NCBI GenBank assembly: GCA_945872365.1
Contig: CAMBZJ010000002.1
Coordinates: 103,899 to 167,898, forward strand
DNA length: 64,000 bases
Direction: 5' to 3'
Source of the DNA: Klebsiella pneumoniae
Lineage (GTDB): Bacteria; Desulfobacterota; Binatia; UBA12015
A program made the translations under genes and the position numbers. The notes beneath the pieces were generated by a model. The model saw only the letters and a list, made by a program, of their open reading frames with translations, was not told the DNA's origin and did not search any database. Positions 54,038 to 63,400 of this stretch are shown here, in pieces. Within the stretch, counting starts at the first letter, position 1, and each line of letters starts with the position of its first letter.

Positions 54038-55705
54038 CTACTGCGCCAACAAGCTCCGCGCGATCACCTTGAGCTCCAGGATCGGCTTCACACCCTCGAA
54101 GATCGGCAGCACCAGGGCATCCACCACGTACCGGCAGATCGGGAACTCCTCGGCAAAACCCCAGCCCCCGTGCAGCAGCTGGGCCTCCTGGGTCGCCTTT
54201 ACCGCCACGTCGCAGGTGAAGAGCTTCGCCATAGCCGGTTCGAGCGAGCGCGACTCGTCCTCGTCGAACACCCGCGCAGCGTGGTAGGTCAGTTGACGCG
54301 ATGCGGCAATCTCAGCCGCCATGCGGCCCAGCTTGTTCCGGGTGAGCTGGTACGAGCCGATCGGCTGCCCGAACTGCGAGCGCTCGTTCGAGTAGACGGC
54401 CGCCGCTTCGAGCGCCGCCTGAGCGAGCCCGGTCGCGCGACCGCCGGTCTGCAGGCGACCCGCCGCGAAACCGCTCATCTGCAGATAGAAGCCCTGCCCC
54501 TCCTTGCCGACCAGGTTGTCCTGCGGCACGAAGTAGCGGTCGATCTGCAGCGTGTACGAGTGCATGCCGCGATAGCCGGGCGTGCGATCCGCCTTGCCCT
54601 CGATCACGCCGCCGCCGGGCTGTCGCATCGCGAACTCGTGCCCGTCGAAGGCGTCCTTCGGCACGATGAAGAGCGAGAGCCCGCGCGCGCCCTTGGCCGG
54701 ATCGGCGTCGGTCCGGGTCAGCATCGCGATCACGTTGGCGCGTCCCGCGAACGTGCACCACGCCTTGGCACCCGAGATGAACCAGCCGGGCTGCCCGCCC
54801 TGCTCGCCCTTCTCCGCGCGTACCTTGACCGAGGCGACGTCGGAGCCCGTATCGGGTTCGGTCACCGAGACCGCGACCATCGTGTCGCCGGCGGCGATCT
54901 TCGGCAGCCACGCCTGCTTCTGCGCCTCGGTGCCGCCCGCGAGCAGCGCCTTGGTCAGGATCTCCGGGCGGGTGATCAGGCTGCCGGCCGCCGCGAGCGA
55001 GGCCTTCGAGAGTTCCTCGGTGGTGAGGATCATGGCGACGTTGCCCATGCCCTGGCCGCCGTAGATCTCCGGGATCGCCATCCCGAAGAAGCCGAGTTCC
55101 GACATCTTGCGGATGATCGACTCGGGGACGAGATCGTCGTTCAGGTGGATGTGCTGCGCGAGCGGCGCCACCTCCTCCTGCGCGAAGGCGCGCACCGCCT
55201 CGCGGGTCGCCCGGTCCACGTCGCCTTCTAGGTACGAATCCGAGGTGCCGCGCAGCGCGACCACCTTGCCGCCGAGGGCTTCGACGTGCCTGTCGTTCAG
55301 CGCGGCGCGCACGAAGGCGCGAGCCTCGGGCGATTCGACCGTCTCGTCGAGCATCGCACTCGAAACGCCGAAGGCTTCGGCGTGCTCACCGAGGGCCGTG
55401 CGCGCGCGGGAGGTGACGAGTCCGGTGAAGATCGCGGCACACTCCGCCGCGAGCGGATCCCGACCACCGGCCTCGCGCGCGTAGGCGATCAGGGACTCGG
55501 CGGCGAGCGCCTCGGTCGCCATGCAGGCGAGCCGCTCCGCGTGCGCCTGGTGGTCGTCGATCGCCTTGCCGCCGTCGGTCAGTTTGCGGCCATGGGCGAG
55601 TGCCCCGTCTACGGCCTTGCGCAGGCGCTCGGCCGTGCGCGCCGCCGCCCCGACCGCATCGGCCGCCGTCGCGGTCCCGCCCTGAAGTTCTTGGATTCCA
55701 GCCAT
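54038..55705 (-). CDS. mcd: (2S)-methylsuccinyl-CoA dehydrogenase-like acyl-CoA dehydrogenase
   Basis: 555 residues, longer than ordinary acyl-CoA dehydrogenases because of an N-terminal extension of about 170 residues, the hallmark of Mcd. The dehydrogenase core starts near S-Y-L-E-G-D-V-D-R-A-T-R-E-A-V-R, with G-F-F-G-M-A-I-P-E-I-Y-G-G, V-A-V-S-V-T-E-P-D-T-G-S-D-V, and Q-x-x-H-G-G-W-G-F-A-E-E-F-P. The likely catalytic Glu (about 537) is in I-F-E-G. Mcd oxidises methylsuccinyl-CoA to mesaconyl-CoA in the ethylmalonyl-CoA pathway. It lies 85 bases downstream of the Ecm gene. I chose the ATG at 55705. Confidence 0.85.
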   Translation of the reverse strand: MAGIQELQGGTATAADAVGAAARTAERLRKAVDGALAHGRKLTDGGKAIDDHQAHAERLACMATEALAAESLIAYAREAGGRDPLAAECAAIFTGLVTSRARTALGEHAEAFGVSSAMLDETVESPEARAFVRAALNDRHVEALGGKVVALRGTSDSYLEGDVDRATREAVRAFAQEEVAPLAQHIHLNDDLVPESIIRKMSELGFFGMAIPEIYGGQGMGNVAMILTTEELSKASLAAAGSLITRPEILTKALLAGGTEAQKQAWLPKIAAGDTMVAVSVTEPDTGSDVASVKVRAEKGEQGGQPGWFISGAKAWCTFAGRANVIAMLTRTDADPAKGARGLSLFIVPKDAFDGHEFAMRQPGGGVIEGKADRTPGYRGMHSYTLQIDRYFVPQDNLVGKEGQGFYLQMSGFAAGRLQTGGRATGLAQAALEAAAVYSNERSQFGQPIGSYQLTRNKLGRMAAEIAASRQLTYHAARVFDEDESRSLEPAMAKLFTCDVAVKATQEAQLLHGGWGFAEEFPICRYVVDALVLPIFEGVKPILELKVIARSLLAQ

Positions 55706-55790
55706 GGCACAAATGCCTCCAAGTGGGGATAAAATCACATCGTGCGAATCGGGAAAGGGCCGGGCCCGGTCGGTCCGGCCACCTCGCGCG

Positions 55791-57764
55791 TCAGGTCGCG
55801 CGGCGCGCCGCCACCTCGGCCATGTCGGCGACGATGCCGAGGATATCGTAGTCCTTGGGCGTGTAGACCCGGGCGACGCCCTGCGAGCGCAAGCGGTCGG
55901 CGTCGTCGTCGGGAACGATCCCGCCCAAGACGACCGGGATCTCCCCCGCGCCCCCCCGCCGCAGTCCCTCGAGCACCTCGGGGACGAGCGTCAGATGCGA
56001 GCCCGAGAGGATGCTCAATCCCACGAGATCCACCGACTCGTCGCAGGCCGTCGCGACGATCTCGGCCGGGGTGAGCCGGATCCCGCCGTAGATCACCTCC
56101 ATGCCCGCGTTGGCGCACGCCAGCGCGATCTGCTCCGCGCCGTTGGAGTGGCCGTCGAGCCCGGGCTTGCCGATCAGCACCTTGATCGGGTGGCCGATGC
56201 GGCCCGCGGAGGCGCGTACCCGGGCCCGCACCTCGTCGAGCCGAGGGTCGCTGCCCGCCCCGGTCTGGCCGGTGGCTCCGATCCCGGTCGGCGCCCGGTA
56301 GGCGCCGAAGATCTCGCGCAGCACACCGGCCCACTCGCCCGTCGTGACACCGGCATGCGCGCAGCGGATCGAGGCCGGCATCACGTTCGTGCCCGAGGTC
56401 GCGGCGTCGCTCAGCGCCTGCAAGGCCGCCTTCGCATCGGCATCGTTGCGCGCGGCGCGGAAGGCTTTCAGGGAATCGACCTGCGCATGCTCGGCCGAGG
56501 CGTCCACCTTCAGGATGGCGGCGCCGCCCGCGACGACCAGCGGGGAGTCCGCGGTCTCGGTGAACTTGTTCAGACCCACGACCGTCTGCTCGCCGGTCTC
56601 GATACGGCGCAGCCGCTCGAACTGCGAGCGCACCAGGCGCTGCTTCACCCAGCCCGACTCGATCGCCGGCACGATGCCGCCTTGCGAGAGAACCTCGTCG
56701 AGTTCCTTGCGGGCGGCGGCCTCGATCTCGGCGACCTTGGCCTCGATTACCCGGCTGCCGTCGAAGATGTCCTCGTACTCGAGTACGTCGGTCTCGAAGG
56801 CGAGGATCTGCTGGATGCGCAGGCTCCACTGCTGGTCCCAGGGGCGCGGCAGGCCGAGCGCCTCGTTCCATGCCGGGAGCTGAAGGGCGCGGCAGCGGGC
56901 ACCCTGCGAGAGCGTCACACCGAGCGCCTCCAGCACGATACGCGGGATGTTGTTCTCGGGCTGCGCCTCGGTGAGCCCGAGGGAATTCACCTGGACCCCG
57001 TAGCGGAAGCGACGCGCCTTGGGGTCCTTCACTCCGTAGCGCTCGCGGGTGATCTCGTCCCAGAGTCGCCCGAACGCGCGCGTCTTGCAGATCTCCTCGA
57101 CGAAACGGATGCCGGCGTTCAGGAAGAAGCTGATCCGTGCGACCGTTTCGGCGATCTCTGCCTCGGTCAGATCGCCCGAAGCGCGCACCGTGTCGAGCAC
57201 AGCGATCGCCGTCGCGAGCGCATAGGCGACCTCCTGCACCGGCGTCGCCCCGGCCTCCTGCAGGTGGTAACTGCAGATGTTCGTCGGGTTCCACTTCGGC
57301 ACGTGCTTGACCGTGTAGGAAATCACGTCCGCGGTGAGCCGCATGCTCGGCTCGGGCGGGAAGATGTAGGTCCCGCGCGAGAGGTACTCCTTCACGATGT
57401 CGTTCTGTGTCGTCCCCTGGAGCACCCGTGGATCCATGCCCTGGCGCTCGGCGGTCGCGATGTAGAGGGCGAGCAGCCAGGCCGCCGGCCCGTTGATCGT
57501 CATGGACGTGTTCATCTCGCCGAGCGGGATCCCGCCGAAGAGCGTCTCCATGTCCCCGATATGCCCGATCGGCACGCCGACCTTGCCGACCTCGCCGGCG
57601 GCGAGCGGATGGTCGCTGTCGTAACCGGTCTGCGTGGGCAGGTCGAAGGCGACCGAGAGCCCGGTCTGCCCCTTCGAGAGGTTCAGACGATAGAGTTCGT
57701 TGCTCGCCCGGGCGCTCGAGTGGCCCGAGTAGGTGCGCATGACCCACGGCTTTTCGCGTTTCAC
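55791..57764 (-). CDS. ecm: Ethylmalonyl-CoA mutase (MeaA), coenzyme B12-dependent
   Basis: 657 residues in one chain: TIM-barrel mutase domain, then B12 domain with the D-x-H-x-x-G motif (D-G-H-S-N-G, 537-542; His539 is the lower cobalt ligand). The opening M-R-T-Y-S-G-H-S-S-A, F-D-L-P-T-Q-T-G-Y-D-S-D-H, H-V-P-K-W-N-P and N-S-L-G-L-T-E-x-Q-P-E-N-N match Ecm/MeaA better than methylmalonyl-CoA mutase. It converts ethylmalonyl-CoA to methylsuccinyl-CoA, the substrate of the adjacent Mcd. I chose the GTG at 57764 (GGAAG upstream), which gives the usual length; a GTG at 57806 is also in frame. Confidence 0.88.
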   Translation of the reverse strand: MKREKPWVMRTYSGHSSARASNELYRLNLSKGQTGLSVAFDLPTQTGYDSDHPLAAGEVGKVGVPIGHIGDMETLFGGIPLGEMNTSMTINGPAAWLLALYIATAERQGMDPRVLQGTTQNDIVKEYLSRGTYIFPPEPSMRLTADVISYTVKHVPKWNPTNICSYHLQEAGATPVQEVAYALATAIAVLDTVRASGDLTEAEIAETVARISFFLNAGIRFVEEICKTRAFGRLWDEITRERYGVKDPKARRFRYGVQVNSLGLTEAQPENNIPRIVLEALGVTLSQGARCRALQLPAWNEALGLPRPWDQQWSLRIQQILAFETDVLEYEDIFDGSRVIEAKVAEIEAAARKELDEVLSQGGIVPAIESGWVKQRLVRSQFERLRRIETGEQTVVGLNKFTETADSPLVVAGGAAILKVDASAEHAQVDSLKAFRAARNDADAKAALQALSDAATSGTNVMPASIRCAHAGVTTGEWAGVLREIFGAYRAPTGIGATGQTGAGSDPRLDEVRARVRASAGRIGHPIKVLIGKPGLDGHSNGAEQIALACANAGMEVIYGGIRLTPAEIVATACDESVDLVGLSILSGSHLTLVPEVLEGLRRGGAGEIPVVLGGIVPDDDADRLRSQGVARVYTPKDYDILGIVADMAEVAARRAT

Positions 57765-57871
57765 GAGGCTTCCCGTAGCAAGGCGCGGCGGCCGAGGGGA
57801 GTCCACACCGCCATCGCGGACGCGAAGTAATCGCGACGCTCGCCACCGCGGACTCCGGTGCGTCCGCGCGG

Positions 57872-57901
57872 TTGACCGGGAATGCCGGCGACCCCTATAA
57901 A
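57872..57901 (+). promoter_or_regulatory. Sigma-70-type promoter of the malyl-CoA lyase-like gene
   Basis: TTGACC (57872-57877), an 18-base spacer and TATAAA (57896-57901) form a good sigma-70 promoter in the divergent gap between the Ecm and lyase genes. The lyase ATG is about 80 bases downstream. I see no equally clear promoter for the mutase on the other strand. Confidence 0.65.
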
Positions 57902-57982
57902 TCGCCGGCCCGACCGGCGCAGCAGCGTTCCCATTCCGGCCATCACCGCCGGGCGAATTATCCCCAAGCGAGGTTTCGCCAG

Positions 57983-59017
57983 ATGTTCGTCATTGATGGA
58001 GGCAAGAGGCTCGTCGTCCCCCGCACGGAGATGGCCTACCCGGGCCACAACCCCAAGATGCACCGCAACGCGGCTGACCCGGTGAAGTCGCCGGTCGATC
58101 ACGTGATGGCCGATTTCGAGGACGCCTGCCCCTACGAGTTCAAGGGCCAGAAGAGCCGCGAGGTCGTCGTCGAGGCGCTCAACACCCTCGACTTCGGCGT
58201 GAAGGTCGTGACGGTCCGTCCGAACAACGTCCGTTCGAAGTTCTTCATCGGCGACCTCGAGGCGATCGTGAACGGCGCACCGAACCGCTTTCACGGCATC
58301 GTCCTGCCCAAGGTTTCCGGGCCCGACGACATCGTCCACGTAGCCCGCCTGCTCGACACGATGGAGCGAGAGGCCGGCTGGAGGAACCCGCTGCAGATCG
58401 AGGCACTCATCGAGACTCCGCGCGCCCTGCTGCGCGCCTACGACATCGCTTCCGCCTCGCCGCGCATGGTGGGCCTCATCTTCGGCATCGCCGACTTCGC
58501 CGCGACGCTCGGGATCCGCGACTTCGTCGAGGACCAGAACCAGAACTTCCTCTATGCCAAGCAGGCGATCGTCGTCGCTGCGAAGGCCGCCGGCCTGCAC
58601 GCGATCGACAACGTGTACACGCGCCTGTCGCGCCCGGCCGACCCGGCCGGGAAGGTGGCCGAGGTCGAGGCGGGCCTGCGTCGCAAGAACACCGGCGCCG
58701 CGAAGCTCGGCATGGACGGCACCTGGGTGATCCACCCGCAGCAGGCCGTGATCGCCAACGAGTGCTATTCGCCGGGCGAGGCCGACATCGCCAACGCCAA
58801 GCGCATCGTCGCGCTCTACCATGAGCGTGGTGGCGGCTCGATGGCCGATCCCGAGACCGGCGAGATGATCGACGAGGCGACCGTGCAGGTCGCGATCGCC
58901 GACCTCGCCAAGGGAGTTCAGTCCGGCGCCGTCACCGCCGCGTTTCTCGCCGAGCAGGCGGCCAAATCCCGCCAGATCACCGGCTACGACATCCTCGACC
59001 AGCTGCGCCGCATGTGA
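57983..59017 (+). CDS. HpcH/HpaI family CoA-ester lyase, candidate malyl-/beta-methylmalyl-CoA lyase
   Basis: 344 residues. A CitE-like TIM barrel: F-E-D-A-C-P near residue 48, I-V-L-P-K-V-S-G, E-A-L-I-E-T-P-R-A with the Mg-ligand Glu, F-G-I-A-D-F-A-A-T-L-G with the Mg-ligand Asp, and W-V-I-H-P-Q-Q. In ethylmalonyl-CoA pathway organisms a member of this family cleaves beta-methylmalyl-CoA and malyl-CoA. The gene context (Ecm and Mcd next door) supports that role, but other CoA-ester lyases are possible. I chose the ATG at 57983 (GCGAGG upstream), which drops an unconserved upstream extension. Confidence 0.8.
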   Translation: MFVIDGGKRLVVPRTEMAYPGHNPKMHRNAADPVKSPVDHVMADFEDACPYEFKGQKSREVVVEALNTLDFGVKVVTVRPNNVRSKFFIGDLEAIVNGAPNRFHGIVLPKVSGPDDIVHVARLLDTMEREAGWRNPLQIEALIETPRALLRAYDIASASPRMVGLIFGIADFAATLGIRDFVEDQNQNFLYAKQAIVVAAKAAGLHAIDNVYTRLSRPADPAGKVAEVEAGLRRKNTGAAKLGMDGTWVIHPQQAVIANECYSPGEADIANAKRIVALYHERGGGSMADPETGEMIDEATVQVAIADLAKGVQSGAVTAAFLAEQAAKSRQITGYDILDQLRRM

Positions 59018-59049
59018 GCGGACCGGCCAACCAGAGCAAGGGGGCAACC

Positions 59050-59943
59050 ATGGCGAACTCGATCAAGACCGTCGGCATACTCGGCGCAGGACAGATGGGA
59101 CTCGGCATCGCGCAGGTCGCGGCGCGCGCGGGCCTGAAGACGGTGCTCGTCAAGGCGACCCCGGGCGCCGTGGACGGCGTCCGCAAGAAGATCGACGGCG
59201 GGCTCGCCAAGGAAGTCGAGAAGGGCAAGCTCACGGCCGAGGCGCACAAGGCGACGATGGACAACCTGATCACGACGAGCGACTTTGCGGCCCTCGCCCC
59301 CTGCGACGTCGTGATCGAGTCGATCATCGAGGACATGGCGACCAAGCACGACGCTTTCGCGAAGCTGGAGTCGCTTTGCGGCGAGAACACGATCTTCGCG
59401 AGCAACACCTCCACGCTCGGCATCACCGAGATGGCGGTCAAGACCAAGCGCCCCGACCGCTTCATCGGCCTCCACTTCTTCAATCCCGCCCCGGCGATGA
59501 AGCTCGTCGAGGTCGTGAAGACGCTTGCGACGAAGCCCGAGGTCATGGAGACGGCGACCGCCTTCGTCTCGGCGCTCGGCAAGACGCCGGTGGTCCTGCC
59601 CGACACGACCGGTTTCGTCGTGAACCGCCTGCTCGTCCCGTACATGCTCGACGCGATGCGCATCTGGCAGGAGGGCACGGGCTCGATCGCCGACATCGAT
59701 ACCGCGATGATGCAGGGTGCGGCTCACCCGATGGGTCCGTTCTCGCTCGCCGACTTCATCGGACTCGACGTCGTCTTCCACATGGCGAACAACCTCCTCG
59801 ACGAATACCGCGAGTCGCGCTTCGCGCCGCCGCCGGTCCTGCGGCGCATGATGCTCAACGGCCAGCTGGGCCGGAAGTCGGGCAAGGGCTTCTACGACTA
59901 CTCGTCGCGGCCGCCCGTCCCGAACACGGCCTTGGTGCGCTGA
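59050..59943 (+). CDS. 3-hydroxyacyl-CoA (3-hydroxybutyryl-CoA) dehydrogenase
   Basis: 297 residues. NAD(P)-binding G-A-G-Q-M-G (12-17), F-A-S-N-T-S-T-L, the catalytic H-F-F-N-P-A-P, P-D-T-T-G-F-V-V-N-R, the D-x-x-M/A-M-x-x-G-A-A-H-P-M-G-P segment and the C-terminal G-R-K-S-G-K-G-F-Y-D-Y. It oxidises (S)-3-hydroxyacyl-CoA. I chose the ATG at 59050, which has an AAGGGGG ribosome site; an upstream ATG (59014) is in frame. It follows the lyase gene by 32 bases and is probably co-transcribed. Confidence 0.92.
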   Translation: MANSIKTVGILGAGQMGLGIAQVAARAGLKTVLVKATPGAVDGVRKKIDGGLAKEVEKGKLTAEAHKATMDNLITTSDFAALAPCDVVIESIIEDMATKHDAFAKLESLCGENTIFASNTSTLGITEMAVKTKRPDRFIGLHFFNPAPAMKLVEVVKTLATKPEVMETATAFVSALGKTPVVLPDTTGFVVNRLLVPYMLDAMRIWQEGTGSIADIDTAMMQGAAHPMGPFSLADFIGLDVVFHMANNLLDEYRESRFAPPPVLRRMMLNGQLGRKSGKGFYDYSSRPPVPNTALVR

Positions 59944-59954
59944 GGCGCCGAGCG

Positions 59955-60371
59955 GTGACGGAGTCCTTGACCGGGGGTTGGATCGCTCTCGGAAGGGAGA
60001 CGGTCGGCGGGCTGCCCGACCGCCCCGGTGTCTTCGTGCTCGGCACGATGGTGCGCAGCGTGCTCCTCGTCGGGGTCGCCGAGGAGCGCGGGCTGCGGGC
60101 GACCGTGGCCGAGGCGATTGCGAGGGGGCCGCTCGCGACACGGGCCAGGTGCATTCGAATCGAACTCCGTGACGACCCGAGGCCGCGGCAGGCGGAACTC
60201 GTCGAGGAATATCGCGCCAGCCACGCCGGCGCCCTGCCGCCGGAGCAGCCACCGGTGCGCAACCTTCAGCTGGCTCCGCGCAAGACCCCTTCGAAAACCC
60301 GCCCGGATCCCTTCGCCTCACAGGATCTCGTCTCCCAACAACCGGCCCGGACCGGAGTCGCCTCCGGCTGA
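59955..60371 (+). CDS. Hypothetical protein, weak GIY-YIG-like N-terminal pattern
   Basis: 138 residues from a GTG at 59955, 11 bases after the dehydrogenase stop. The first 75 residues have a W-x-x-L-x-x-E-T-V-x-x-L-P-D-R-P-G-V-F-V-L and V-L-L-V-G-V-A-E-E-R-G-L-R arrangement reminiscent of GIY-YIG-type domains, though no catalytic set can be confirmed. The rest is Pro/Arg-rich and probably disordered. The frame continues upstream through the dehydrogenase without similarity. Confidence 0.45.
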   Translation: MTESLTGGWIALGRETVGGLPDRPGVFVLGTMVRSVLLVGVAEERGLRATVAEAIARGPLATRARCIRIELRDDPRPRQAELVEEYRASHAGALPPEQPPVRNLQLAPRKTPSKTRPDPFASQDLVSQQPARTGVASG

Positions 60372-60457
60372 AAGAGGCAAACCACCCCTTGCCATGGGTC
60401 GAGGCACCGGCCTAAGCTTTGCGGGCGCGGCAAGGGACACCCGGACGCGCCTCGATC
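60372..60457 (+). promoter_or_regulatory. Possible structured leader of the giant secreted protein gene
   Basis: The 86 bases before the giant gene contain an 8-bp inverted repeat (CCCTTGCC 60386-60393, GGCAAGGG 60429-60436) and two short boxes, GGCAAACC and CCGGCCTAA, that also occur in Vibrio-type class I c-di-GMP (GEMM) riboswitches. The second half of the GEMM consensus is not found, so this is only suggestive. Confidence 0.2.
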
Positions 60458-63400
60458 ATGCCGATCCGCCCACTACCTTCCGTCAGCACGACCCCTGCAC
60501 GGTGGTTGGCTGCGCTCGCGGTCGCCGTCGCGCTCACCACAGGAGGGGCCGAGGCCTCGGTCGGCTCATGGTCGTCGACCGGACCATCGGCGGCCACCGT
60601 CAGAGCCGTCGCCTTCGACCCTTCGAGTACACAGCGGGTCTACCTCGCGGTGGCGACGCGGGCTGCCGATTCGAGCGGACTCGTCTACAAGAGCGCCGAC
60701 GGCGGCACGAGTTGGGTTGCATCCAATCAGGGGTTGCCCGACGTTGCGATCCAGGCGATCGCGATCGACCCGAAGACGCCGACGACCGTCTGGGTAGGTA
60801 CCGATGGCGCGGGCATCTACCGCAGCACCGACGCCGGCGCTTCCTGGACCTCGCGCTCGACCGGGCTCGACGTGCCGTTCGTCCGCGGAATCGCGATCGA
60901 TCCGGTCACCACGACGACGCTCTGGGCCGCCACCGATTTGAGCGCCTACAAGTCCACCGATGGAGGCGCATCCTGGAGCGTAGCCGCCGACGCATCCGAC
61001 GGCCTCCTGCTCGAACTCGAGGTGAACGCGATCGTCGTGAACCCGTCGAGCCCTTCGACCGTTTACGCCGGTACCGGCGAGGGCGTCTACAAGACCGCCA
61101 ACGGCGGATCGTCATGGGCCCTCATGGCGAACACCGATCTCAAAAACATCACCTCGCTGGCGATCGACCCCGCGACTCCGACAACCCTCTACTCGACGGA
61201 CGACAACGGGAACGTCTACCGCATCAAGCAGGGCAGCAACTGGGCGCAGAAGAACAGTGGCTTCGGATCCTACCCGGGAGCAAACGTCATCGTTCTCGAT
61301 CCGTCGAATCCGAGTACCGCGTACGTCGGATCCGACGATGGAGTCTGGAAGGCGACCGATGCGGCTGGCTCGCTCACCTGGGTTTCCGTGAAATCGGGCT
61401 TCCCGAACGCCACCAACCTGAGTGCGGTCGCCGTTCAGCCCGGCGGACAGGTCATCCTGGCGGGGGACAACTTCGGCGACGGTGTCTTCCGCAGCACAAA
61501 CGCCTCGACTTCGTGGGTCCGTTCGAACTCGGGACTGAACGCAACCGACATCGGCACCGTCGCGATCGACCCTGCCGCACCCTCGGGGGTCGGCGGCGCG
61601 GTGGCGAGTACGTTCTTCGCGGGTGTCTTTGGCTCTCAGGATGCCGGAAACTCCTGGACCCGGAACCAGGTCGCGCACTACGTGAAGCCCCTCGCGATCG
61701 CGATCGACCCGACGAATACCGGGGTCCGTTACGCCGGCCTCGACTTCCAGAACGGCGTCTGGAAATCGACTGATTCAGGCGTCACGTGGACCACCACGGG
61801 ATTCACCTGGTCGCCGGTTCGCGCGATGGCGATCGACCCCGCCGCACACACGACGATCTATGCCGGCACCGACGCCGGCGTCCAGAAAACGACCGATGGC
61901 GGCACGACCTGGGCGGCCGTGAACTCCGGCCTCACCGGCCTCGACGTACGCGCGCTGGTCGCTCACCCCACGTTGGCCAACACCCTCTATGCCGGCACGA
62001 CCGTCGGCGTCTTCGCGACGAGCAACGGCGGGACTTCGTGGTCGGCGCTCGGCACGGGGCTGTCGAGCACCGACGTGCGAGCGCTTCTCCTCGACACCCG
62101 CTCGAACCCCGCAGTTCTCTGGGCGGGTTCCACGGGCGGCCTCGCCCGCCTGAGTCTCGGGTCCTCCTCCTGGAGCGACGCCTCGAGCGGCCTCTCCTTT
62201 CCCGACGTACGCGCGCTCGCCCTCGACCGCAGCGGGACCATCTACGCCGGGACCTTCGGCGGCGGCGTGTTCCAGCGGGCAACGTCCTCCTCGACCTGGT
62301 CCGCGATGAACACCGGCCTGCCGGTCCTCCGGGTCACCTCGCTCGCCTGGGACCCGCGCGGTGCGGGCACGCTCTACGCGGGCACGCAGGGCCGCGGCGT
62401 CCAGACGATCACGATTCCCCAGTCCGCGTGTGGCGATGGCACGCTGCAGGCCGGCGAGCAGTGCGACGACGGCAACACGACCAGCGGCGACTGCTGCTCG
62501 GCCACCTGCGCGATCGAGGCATCGGGCACGATCTGTCGCGCGGCGGCCGGGACCTGCGACGTCGCGGAGACGTGCAACGGCACTTCCGGAACTTGTCCGG
62601 CCGACGTCCTCGTGGCTGCGGGCACCACCTGCCGTATCGCGGCCGGCGTCTGCGACGCGGTCGAGTCCTGCGACGGATCGGCTAAGACTTGCCCCAGCGA
62701 CTCGAAGCTCGCGGCCGGAACGCAGTGCCGCACCGCGGCCGGCGTCTGCGATCTCGCGGAATCCTGCACGGGATCGAGCAACGACTGCCCGGTCGATGCC
62801 TTCGCCAACGCTGCCACCCAGTGCCGCGCCGCCAACGGCGCCTGCGACATCGCCGAATCCTGCACCGGGAACTCCGCAACTTGCCCGACCGACGCCGTCG
62901 CCACGGCCGGCACGACCTGCCGCGCCGCCGCCGGCCTCTGCGACGCGGTCGAGTCCTGCGACGGATCGGCCAAGACCTGCCCCAGCGACTCGAAGCTCGC
63001 GGCCGGAACGCAGTGCCGCGCCGCGGCCGGCGTCTGCGATCTCGCGGAATCCTGTACGGGATCGAGCAACGACTGCCCCGTCGATGCCTTCGCCAACGCT
63101 GCCACCCAGTGCCGTGCCGCCAACGGCACCTGCGACATCGCCGAATCCTGCACCGGGAACTCCGCAACTTGCCCGACCGACGCCGCTGCCACCGCAGGCA
63201 CGACCTGCCGCGCCGCCGCCGGCCTCTGCGACGCGGTCGAGTCCTGCGACGGATCGGCCAAGACCTGCCCAACCGACGCGAAACTCGGCGCCGGAACGCA
63301 GTGCCGCGCCGCGGCGAGCCTCTGCGACATAGCCGAGACCTGCACCGGCTCCGGCAACGACTGCCCGGTCGACGCCTTCGCCCCAGGTGGTACGACCTGC

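Noticed and set aside
55704..57830. 708-codon plus-strand frame antisense to the ecm gene
   Set aside because: Off-frame composition with no motif; the minus-strand Ecm has complete mutase and B12 motifs.
62361..63332. Long open frames on the plus strand in other phases of the repeats
   Set aside because: They are Arg/Pro/Ala-rich off-frame readings of the same periodic DNA; the frame from 60458 is continuous and has recognisable domains.
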